NCBI GenBank assembly: GCA_964017125.1
Contig: OZ024914.1
Coordinates: 22,812,282 to 22,876,281, forward strand
DNA: 64,000 nucleotides
Direction: 5' to 3'
From: Flabesymbios commensalis
Lineage: Eukaryota; Annelida; Polychaeta; Terebellida; Flabelligeridae
Shown here: in pieces, positions 32,214-44,200 of the stretch
Layout of the letters: every line of letters starts with the position of its first letter
Numbering within the stretch: position 1 is the first letter of the stretch
Translations under genes and position numbers: made by a program
The notes under the pieces: model-generated
The model's database searches: none
What the model was told of the DNA's origin: nothing
The model's input: the letters and a program-made list of their open reading frames with translations, nothing else

Positions 32214-35200
32214 CTGTAACAACATCGTTTGATATATCAATTCTTATAGAAATTATATGAAGGTCTCTGTAATTAAAGATAAATGTTATTTTACTATTTT
32301 TATCTGGACAGCAAGCTAATGTAAAATTGTCACACCAGCCTTAGGCTTGTGTCTGCCACTTTACAAAATACAAACCTTGAATAATAAGACGCCTAAAGTC
32401 CTATAATATCCCCTAACATAATTTTGAGTTTTTGACCCCTCAAAAACCAAAGAAGCCAGTCCGTGACAACCATTTTAATAAATCTTGAAAAAATTATTCA
32501 CACATCTCTGATCATATTGTTGGAAATGTGATTGTAAAATTTTAATAATTTCTGACAACTTGTTTTTTTAGTTTTGCGCCCACCGAAATTAATTGGTGGT
32601 CATATTGAATTTTGGTAGCATGTTTAAAAAATCACTTGCACATCTCCATGTTGTTTAGAATTGGATTATAAAATTTGGGTAATTTCTGATTACCGTATAT
32701 CCCCGTGTATAATGCGATGTTTTTTCTTAGCTATTCATGTCACAAAAAGGCACCTCGTATTATACATAGATGTAGAATTTAATACAATTTTTTAGCTCTG
32801 TAGCGGTAGTTCAGCGGTAAGTTTTCTAGCGGTAGAAACGTAGGCTAGTCGGCGTGTATGGTAAGCAGGCCTATACACACGATACAACAAGACTGTTCCT
32901 TTCCAACTAGTAGCAAACAAGAGACGTTCACTTAGTGCTGGTACAATGTTGGGCCACCGTCAGCGATGCTGGCACAATACTGTACCAGCATTGGGTGAAT
33001 GTGTCGTGTTTGCTGGGAGCCTCCGTCTCACATTCCCGCCGACGCGCGTGGCACGTTTGACAACCACGGGCAGATATATGACGTCGTTAGTCTGCAACCA
33101 ATTCACACTCCTGACCTGTTCATTTATATTAATAATGATTTAATCTAAGTTGCCTTTCATATGGGCGTGTTCTATTGTGTACGACATATCTGAACATGAT
33201 ATTTTACTATTGGAATGAGAGAATGCGTTGATGAAATATAACAGGATATCACTGTTTATATCTCCTATCGCAAATTCTATACATATAGGCCTCAGAATGT
33301 CCATATTGCTGGGATAACATTAACACCTACCGCTGTTGCCGCGGCTGATACGGTATTGAGCTAATGGTGGTATCTGTTAGCTGTAGTTCATGAAGCGCTG
33401 CTGTTATTGCACCCGGACACCTTATACAACCAAACACCTCTTGTGTCTAGACAATGCGGCTAGTCTGCAAATGTTTTACAATCACATTGCATCTTGGAAT
33501 GTTCTTATTTGAGCACGACGATGTTAAAAAATGGTCTTTGTAATAGATAAATTAAAATAATATAAATTTGTCGGCGAAATATAAATACGGGTATTTTAAA
33601 ATCTGTGTGTATATATATGTAGCCTATGCAGGGCTCAGAATGTCTGCCCATCGAGACAGTCCCGATGACATCCACTCTGCCGTGGAAAATGGAAATACAG
33701 TATCTGCTTACTTTACAAGTAAGCAGATACTGCCCTTTGGTTTTGTAGAGCTGTACTGTTGCCGCTGTTCCCGTCATTGAGCATCGTCTATGCAGGTGTC
33801 ACAGCGCTATATATTAGTATAAGATAATATCCATGCCTCACATTTAAATAGCCCGGAACTAGTTTATGAATTTTTGTGCCCAAAAAAGTTTTGAGGTTGA
33901 CACGTGACTGTCATTTAGAAATTAGATACTGTAGCACCTTTACAAAATCACATGCACATCTCGATGTTGTGGGGAATGTGATTATGAAATTGCAATAATT
34001 TCTGACTAATATTTTTTGCGCCACAAAAAAGTATGACGTGAGACGAACGCTGGCATGACCACAATCCCCTTTTTTATACAGGGCCGGGGATGAAAAAAGT
34101 GACCATGCACTGTATTACATAAATATAGGAGTAACAAAAGACAACCATACATGAATGGCATCTCTCACATCACTATAAAACTTATTTGAAAAAAACATAA
34201 CTACAATATGAAATAACCTCACCTGATAGCTGACATCTCGCCTAGTGTAGATATATTTAACTCCTATGATTTTTGGTTGTGGATTACCCACATCTCCCAC
34301 ATTAGCATAAAGTAGTTCTACATGCAGGCCCATCACTAGTTGTCCACAACTTCCACCATCAATAGGAGAGGGCTAAAAGACAATACAAATTCAGTTTGTA
34401 TCTTAATACGGCAAGTATACAATGTTATAATTGCTTGGTGTAATCTTAAATAACAACAAATACAACAAGTATACAATGGGTGCACAATGTACCACTCAAT
34501 ATGCCAAGGCTATTATGGTGGTAAATAACAGTAAATACCAGAAGTATTCATCAGTTTACAATGGGTGCACAATGTATCAACCAATATACTCCAAGTATTA
34601 TATAGTCTATACATGTATTACAGCACAACTCCCGGAAAACAGTATTAAATCTTTAACCACCGATCCCGATTATATTAGTTTTTTTTCATTTTGTATGAGC
34701 ACATTAAATACCAGTTTTTGAACATGTTAAAGATACAACATGACATCAATCAATAAGATTTCAAAACAGTTGACCTCTATTTTGTCAAATCTGAATAATT
34801 TTCACTCACTTGAAGTTGTGGATGGCGTCAGCGAGACACAACTTCAAGCGGGTGAAAATTCCAATTAAAAAATTTAGTGGTTAAAGGGTTAAAGCGTAAC
34901 ACCTTGCGTCATCCCAGTGTACAACACATTGCTCCTGTGCTCTGATTAATGTTGCTCCACAATCTGCGGCGCTGGCTCAATGAGTTGTGTTCTTATTTAC
35001 ATAAAGCTAGAATTGTTACAGAATGCTCAGCATAAAGCTTGGCATAACAAACTAGAAAAGAAATTCAACACATTATAATGATTATTCCCACGTTCTTGTC
35101 AGAGAGTCCCCACAGAACAAATTTATCGGGACAGCCAGAGAGAAGGACAGACGGACACATGATGCAATTACATGATGCCTCCGGAGGAATAAAAATCGAA

Positions 35201-38200
35201 TTCTGACAAAATATTCACATGTACTAACCGCATTTATATTTTCATTTTGAATAATCTCCACCCAGTCGCCGGTGATAGTACTGTTTGAGTCTCCATATGT
35301 GCCGACATAAGTTGGTCGTGGCTCAGGGCCCAGCAGAGCATCCAGTGCTACGTCCTGCAGCGTGTTACAAATGTCATCGCTGCCACCGACCATCTCTGTA
35401 TATGTCGCTCTGCAACACAAATCAAACAGATTTAGATAAATGTGGATGAACAAAAAGAAGTCATAGATTTTGCACTTAACCAAAGTTGTTGATTTTCATT
35501 TTTGATTTGTAAGTTAATATATCTCTTTCAGAGTTGCCAACTTTGACTAAATTAAAAATAACCAGTTGCTTATGTATAAATGAGCTTTAGAATCACTTGT
35601 CTTACAAACAGTATCATTTTTTAGTAGATTTGGATGCCCTTTACTCTTCACCTAATCATGCTATCAGTATATTTTTTGGTTAACATTTTGAATGCTGGGC
35701 ACGTCTATAACTGTTTTTAGCATTTAGTTTTCTCTTCAAATAAGACAATTTTAAAAAGAAATGACTATTTCCTTTGCCAGATTAGCCTACTATGTGATCC
35801 AAATTGTGCATATATAAGTAATTTTCAACTACTTGAAGTTGTGGGTTGCGGTAGTGAGTCACAATTTCAATTGGTTGAAGATTTCAATTCTATAATTTCA
35901 AGGATTAGAATTGCACAGTAGTATTCTTAACACTGGCTACTGTCAGCTGAGCAGATGTCATAAACACCATTAACCCTTAGAGCACTGACCTATTCAATTT
36001 AAATTTTCAGACACTATCAGCTACCGCGATACACAACTTAAAATTTGTGTTAATTGGTAAATATATATCCCAACATATATCAGTGTTTCAAAATTGAAAG
36101 TACATTTTACTTCTAACAACTGGTTGTACAGGTGGCAATAAAACACAGAATGTCTACTGTAGTTGACATCAGTGTTCTAAGGGTTAACGGTAAAGCTGTT
36201 ATTCTGTATTCATTCAAAATTTTTAAGGGAAAAAAATTAATATGGGAGGAAATTAGAATTATTTTTTATGTGAAATATTTTTGTTCACGCATGTGTCACC
36301 AGCAAGGTGAAGGGTAATTCGATTCTTCCAGCTGAGTATTAATTTCATTCTATGTTACTAAATTCAGTGACATTCTATGTTCCTTGAAAAGTTGAGCCAT
36401 ATATAGAGCAGCGGCAGTAAATAGATAGACTCACTGAACATAGCAGCCTGATCTCATGTCGACACCAAACTTGATGGCTTCACGGTTTGCCGTTGAAGTG
36501 CCACACATACCATCCATCCCACTCTTCACGATGGTGAACATCTGGTCCCGGTTCCCAGAAACTGTGACAGTATAACTAAAATAGGCTGAGGAAATATAAC
36601 AAACACAATGCCGAGATGATAAATCGAGCAAAAACAATCACTTGCTTTTTTTTTATTCATTAGGCTGAGGAAATATAACAAACACAATGCCGAGATAATA
36701 AATCGAGCAAAAACAATCACTTGCTTTTTTTTTTATTCATTATTGTTAAACCTGTCTTTTGCTGAAAGTTTGAAAAGATGAAATTACTACAGGGTATTAG
36801 TCATTTGTAGATGGAAATTACGGTGACAATTTCAGCTTCAAATGACTGAAAAAATTAGGGTATACACTATGCAAAAATACTATAACTATGTGCCTATTTT
36901 ATGACTAACAATTGGTAAAATTTGAATAATAGCAGCCGCAGCATCAGTGACTGCCGTCAGAGGACCAAAGTAAGGATACAGTTCATCTTCGTCAGGTCCC
37001 GTCATAACCCCGGCTAACACAGGCTCATTAACGTGATATCCAGGGCGGCCGCTCACCTCCAAAGTGTCTCCCTGCCCCAGCTGAAAATCAGAAACAACAC
37101 ATCAAATACAAGAGCCCCATTCATCCATATATTATTTCTAGATGTTTTTCGTCACAACCAAACAAACACGACACATCTACCCGATGTTTGACAAATGTTG
37201 GCCCAACTTCCAAGATGTTGGCTCAAAATTGGTCAAACATTGAATCAGTCTTCGTACATCTTACCAATAGCAAAAAATAAAGAGATTTTTCAAAAACTTT
37301 CCAGGACCACAAGACCTATTTTTCAAGGATATTCAAACAACAAAAGCCACGTTAACCCTTACAACGCTGAATTATTTCTGTATTAGCCATGGAGACCAAA
37401 GGGTCAATTTGACATCATCATAAATATCTTAGTTAGCTCTTTCTGCTTCATTTGAATACCTATGTTATGGGTCTAACCACTATAAATATTGAAATTCTTT
37501 CAGCATGGGGACCGTCTTTATACACGTCTACAGACGTCAGATTCTGACATATAAAGACAGTCCCGCTGAAAGGGTTAATATGAGTACAAGATGATTTTAT
37601 AGTGGCTGTGTCACAGTGAAGCTGCATACATCACTATAAAATCATACAGAGATAACAACACATTGAACACAAAGCATACATCACTATAAAATCATACAGA
37701 GATAACAACACATTAAACACAAAGCATACATCACTATAAAATCATACAGAGATAACAACACATTAAACACAAAGTGGATTCTTTGTCAAAATTCAAGAAT
37801 TTTCAAGTACTTGTTCCAAAATATCCCATTTTTCAAGCACTCTCAAGGCCTAAATATTTTTTGTAGAATTCAAGCACCTGTACACACCCTCTGTATTTCT
37901 ATTTATATCATATTATAAACTGGTGTTCCAATAAGGGGCCACGCCATGCACAATAATCAAACTTTTCAGAAGAAAAATGTGTGTTTGTGATGACACCAGG
38001 GAAGGGGGTTGAGGACACTTCTAGAGTGTTTTTAAAAGTCTGGTGATACTTACTACTGAGAAAAGGTCAAATATTATTGTCAGAACATATTAAAAGTAAC
38101 CTTTTTTTTGGGGGGGGGGGGATATTAACTAAAATTAACCAAATATGCAGATCAAACTTAACCCTTACAATGCTGAAATAATTTTGTATAAATCATGAAG

Positions 38201-41200
38201 ACCAAATGGGTTTTTTTCCAATTGAAATAAACGTAAATGTCTTAGTTAGGTCTTACGCTTCATTTGAATACCTATGTTAAGGGTCTACCGGCATTTCAAA
38301 TATTTTAATTCTTTGAGTGCGGGGATCGTCTTTTCACGTCAGAATCTGACGTCTACAGACGTCAGATTATGAAGTATAAAGACCGTCCTCGCACTGTAAG
38401 GGTTAAAGTGTGCTTGTCTGTACAGTTGTCATTATGTTGGTTCTTATAAAAAAGTGTCCACGCGGGTTGTTGGCCACATTTCGGTTTACCTTTGTGTATC
38501 TGGACTGGAACTCTTGTATCTGACTGGTAACGTTCACCGAGACACTCGCCATTGTGAAGGTGACCATGGCTGCAGTTACCCCTCCAGTAGAATTATGCTG
38601 TATGTCATACACAACCTGAAAACAGTTACAGACTGCAATTTATCAAATGTACATAATTCTTCTCAAATAAATCACTGATTACAAATTACTACAGGTGTAT
38701 TTTTATAATTACATACAAACTATGATGTTAGTATGTCTAGTTTATCTATTTCTAAAGAGGATCTGCCGGCAATATTTATTTACTTGAAGATGAAATTGCT
38801 AAAGCAATTTCCAGCTACAAATAACCAAAACAAATTCCATTAATAAAAAATAGCGAATGAATTATTTGATCAATAGAGCACCTACCACAAGCTATAGTAA
38901 TATTAGTGGCATCTTATCTGTTAAAAACTTGCTATTTAAAACTTACATATATATGGGTCTAGCAGGACAAGCAGTTAAAGGGACTGGCCCAGGCTAAAAT
39001 CATCAAAAAATCGGTGATTTTATTTCGGGTTCTTAATATGACCATATGATGTAGACATGTACATAGACTATAACTGCAAATTTATATAATTTTTGTGCTG
39101 CGCATTCATCAGTTAGACTAGATATAGAGACGAAATTTCCGCATTTCCTATTTTTGACATGGTTGTCAATAATTAGAAATCAGGTATTTCGTCTCTATAT
39201 CTAGCCTAACTGGTGAATGCGCAGCACAAAAATTATAAAAAATTGCAGTTCTAGTCTATGTACATGTTTACATCATATGGTCATATTAAGAACCCGAAAT
39301 AAAATCACCGATTTTTTGATGATTTTAGCGTGGGCCAGTCCCTTTAAGCAGGACGTTCATGCGGTTAACTAGAAGCATAACTCATATAACTTTACTCTGA
39401 AGATAACAGAACAAGTACCTGAGTTGGTTAGATCATATTGAACGCTGCAATGATGTACCTACTTTGACAACCATGTTTGTACAGAAACCTCCTTCTAGCT
39501 GTGGTGATGGTAAATCTCCACCAAAGCTACAGGAATCATTATGCCCATTTTCATCAATGCAGGTATGCGTTCCATTGGCATTTATTGGTATAGATATGTC
39601 GTATAAAGTTGGTTCAGCATCGTCCACGGAGCTTACTGTAAAAGGTAAAAATGTGATATTATCAAATAAAACTTGCCATTATCATACTAAATATTGGTAT
39701 AACAAAGAATATACAGTATATATCAACAAAAGTGACATATCTTTCTATGTAAATGGGCCATACACTTCTGTATGATATTCACAAGACACACAATTAAATT
39801 AGAATTAAGGACTGAGAGTTCCCTGTTGCAAAATGTTACACAATTACTATGTCATCATTACAAATGTCATCATGAATGTGTCAAGTTACCTAAATATCTC
39901 TTAAAATTAAAATGAAAAACATTTTGGTCAGTAGTCGGCAAACAAAACAAAAGATTTTTGTCAAGCCAGATTTTATAAATCAGAATTATTTTTTCTCCCC
40001 TCAAAGCTGGGAATCATTTTCTCATCATAAATGGATGAAAATGACAACTGAGCTATTCAGGGTTCAATGAACAAAACATGTTAAAAAACAAACCTGTTGT
40101 AAATGTATCTTCGTTGGTATCTTCAGTCACATTTCTATCATCAGTCACAAAATCTGTGGGGGACTGAACATAAAATTTTGCGGAGTTAACCGTTGAAGCA
40201 TCATATCAGATATGTGAAATTTTAAACCAGAAGGTTCTGAATTCTGATATCCATTCTCAAGTTGATATACATGTATACCATTATAAAATATTGACTTATT
40301 GACTATTTGTTGACAGTTAGGACTCAATGAAACTATTTAAAAACAACATGTTAACCCCTCCCTCTCATTTGGTCCATTCCCACCACATTAGGCCAATGTT
40401 GGTTTAACATTGATTTGCTGTCTATCAAAATGCTTGTTAGGCCAGTACTAATAAAAGGGTGAGAAATACATGTAACACTGTAGACAGCTGCTGAATATAA
40501 TGGGATGAATACGTACAGGAACAATTTTGAAGTGTTTGTAATATGTTTTGGCGTCAAACACGACACTGTCGAGAGAGCTGCCTCCACAGAGATCCTCCAC
40601 GTCGAGTGCGGATCTCACACACTCGTGGTGCTCATCATACAGGAATGCTACAATATACAAATCAAATAGGTCAGTTAGCCATATCTCAGGTGTTTTCAAT
40701 CCAAACCCTTTGCCTCCTGATCACGACTAATGTCGTTTTTAACCTTTTTTTTGTCGATCAAATCACAGATATTGGTGTTTAACCCTTCTACCACTGAAGC
40801 CCGTTTTATGTGCTGAATGCTATGGCATTCAGCACATAAAAACGGGCTTCAGTGGTGAAAGGGTTAAACGAAATTTTGTCTCAAATTAAACAGATATGAG
40901 TAATTTAAAAAAAATTAAAAAACTGAATTAGCAGGATGCGGGTTAAAACATCATAGTTTTCACAAAATCTTCTTGGGTTATTACAAGGTTAAAATAAATT
41001 GTGTTGGTCTAGGTTTTCACAGTGGAAAAAACATAACTGCTAAAAATGTGTTGTGTCCTAACCAAGGTCTATTTAAAAAAAAAACTAGTACCATAGCATT
41101 CCGTTTATAAAAGTGGGCTTTGGTGAAGTGGTTGAAGTAATGTGTTGAATTTCACCCACTTTCAAGTTGTGGCTTGCGGTAAAGAGACACACCTTAAAAG

Positions 41201-44200
41201 TGGGTAAAAATTAAAACTTCTAATTTCAACAGTTAAACAGTTAGAATTCAGGTGTGCTAACAAGTTGGATTATAATCAATTGATGTTTTCTAAAAAAATT
41301 GGTTAAGATTTAAAGGGAAGCCTGATGTTGTGAGTACCTGCGGGATTAGAATCGACACATGTCTGTGAGTTGAGAGGCGAGGGCAGAGCCAGCAGTCCCA
41401 TTACTTCATTCTCATATACTGTGTACATAGCGTCTCCACTCTGAAAAAGATATAGAGGAGGAGACAACTATATTGTAGATATATTATACAATAGATTTAC
41501 CCTTTTGTTGACTGTTTATTACTCAAAATAAGCTTTAGATGGCTATCATAATTTTTTTTTAAATCGCATATAAATTCATATTACCTCAAATCATATTAAT
41601 TTTTCTTAATTATTGGGGGAAACAATTTAGCCCCTTTTGTAAATATTAATTCCATCTATTGTCTGTAGCAGGATTTCTCTCGTGCTCAAATTTTGTCATC
41701 AGAGTATTTTCTTTTAAATGACATACCTGGCTAATCCCTCTGAATGACATATTAAAGTATAAAAAATAATACACTTCTTGAAGCTGTGTCTCACGACGGT
41801 GACTACAACTTCAAGCGGGTAAAATTTACCAAAGTATTTGCAAATTTTTCTGATTAAAGACAGATTCATGTCCAGGAACAGTCATTTAATATGAACTCAT
41901 AAAGTGCTGTATTACCCCTGGACATTTTTCATGCAATTGTCAAAGCTGGCATGTTTGAAAACTAGACCTGTTACAATGTGCGAGCGCTGCTATATTTAGG
42001 ATCTGCACATTGATACTTTAACCCTATCAGTGTGGGGACAGTCTTTATACATCAGAATCTGATGTCTGTAGATGTCAGATTCTGAGGTGGAAAGATGGTC
42101 CACGAAATGAAAGAGTAAAAACATTTCTAAGTAGCATAGAAGTAACACAGGTATTCAAATAAAGTGGGCAATAGAAAACCTTTAAAAATCATGATGTTTT
42201 GAGCTTCAATTAGATATACTTGCAGGGTTCAAAATTGGCCACGTACGATCAACCAAGATGACCAGCAATCTGGGAAGGACGAGCTAAGTTTCAATAAGCT
42301 TGTCCTACTGGACGAGTGCTCCTGCTTGACAATTACTAGGAAGGACAAGTAATATCTGTGGGAAGGACTAGTCGATTTTTTAGCCAGTTGTCCGACTGGA
42401 CAAGTGGGAATTTAGTCCAATTTCGAGCCCTGACATCCCACACAACTATGTAATTTTGGGAATTGCGGCAGCAGTTCACAGCTGACAATGAATGAAAATT
42501 CAATTAAATTTTGTGGTGGGTGACAGGTCAAATAAATATTTATGTTGTGAAGAAGTTTGAAAAACCTACTCTGTAAAACCTTCACCCTCACTTAAAGGTT
42601 AAACCAGAGTGTCAATGACACAGGAGCTCATTCATTAGGGCATAAGTTAATTGCGAATTAAAATTTCTGAAATCTGTGAGGCAGTTTTATGCACAGGCAC
42701 GAACTCTTTCAAACAAACCAAACAAAATTGAAATCGGATAAGAATTGAGAGAGAAGCATTTCTTATGAATTGTGGAAAGAGTATCCTAATTAGATCTTAA
42801 TTATGTCATAAGTTAATTAATAATAAAAATTTCTGAAATCCGTGGAGAAATTTCAAAAAAAAACAGAAATGAAATCTCATTAGAATTGAAGAAGGAGAAG
42901 CAGTTCTTGTAAATTGTGGACAGATGACAGACTCAACACGATGGCATAAGCTCATCTAAGCCCAAAGGCCAGAAAAACGAGAATAGTTGCAATTGATACT
43001 CAAAGGGTTTAAACTTAGATCACACCTTTGCTTTATCTAATAGAAATAACAATAGTTATGATGCTGTTCTCACCTTATATGGTTCAGTTGGGTCTGGGCC
43101 GGGTGTGTCAGTAGTCTCAGGCTTGTAGGAAGAGGTGCCGTATTCCGCCAGATATTTGTCAAACTCATCGCTGTCAGTCACGAGATCAGGTGTCTCATAA
43201 TAGTTCCTCTCATCATCTTCAAATCACAAAAAACAAGTTTTTTACTCAAGATTTTAAAAACTGCTTTCTGCAATGTGGGTATACCCTTAAAGTGCTAAGT
43301 TATAGTTTAAATTTTCATTCATTTAAGTTGTGTACAGCGATCCATTTTTAGTTTTGAATGTTGGCTATTTCAAGACAATGATCAGCCCAAGCTCAAGGCA
43401 TACATGTATCATTTTACTTATAAACAGCTAATTAATGCTAGTCATGCTTGAAATTAAAGAAGGGGGTGATACTCCAGGTAAAAGTAAATGTTTGCCACTA
43501 AGAAATTTCAAGTATAGGAAAGAATATTTTTGTTGGGAAATCAGCTTTTCGGTTGATAACAGCACTGGCTCTGCTTCAATATTACTGGCCCCAAGCATGG
43601 AGATAGTAAAGGAGGAGTTGCAGCTTTCCCAAAATGCTTTCGCCAAGCACGTCTGTGCCTGGGTCATAAACATATCGCATTACAATGAAAGAGGGGAGAA
43701 GGGTGGGACGCCATGATCCAGAATTTGTCACGGTTGTAGTGAGATCCAACATTGAACCAGCATTGGGTAGTGATAGCATATCGTGCTGACTGGGATTGTT
43801 GTTGTATTATTCCTTACAACTTCTGGCGATTTTTAACCTTTACTGTCCTCACCCTTACACTGCTGCATAAATTTGCAGCATGTGTGGTTTCCCACTAAGT
43901 AATATCTGGCATGTTTTTTCTTCAATATTAAAAGCCATTATATTACAAAATCGGACAGTTAGCTTTCTTTAAAGCGCAAATAGAAAGACATCACAAAACA
44001 AAAGTAAAAAAAAAAATTTAATATATTTTTTTTTTAAGAATTATCTTGGCGACCACAGCAGGCTGCGCTTGGTTTATTTTCTGCGACTATAGTCGCCCAT
44101 AGCAGTGTAAGGGTTAATGGTCAAACCTTATATATTGAGGCAACCTTGGTTGAATTATAGAGGTAGAAACATCACAGGATGTGAATGCGCTCGTGATTAC

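Noticed and set aside
32690-32760. CCGTATATCCCCGTGTATAA as a transposon end
   Set aside because: Only one edge is visible; no matching inverse end found nearby.
43435-43779. Overlapping open frames on both strands (up to 93 codons)
   Set aside because: They lie in a tectonic intron through a repeated segment. Frames on both strands are equally open, and no family is recognised.
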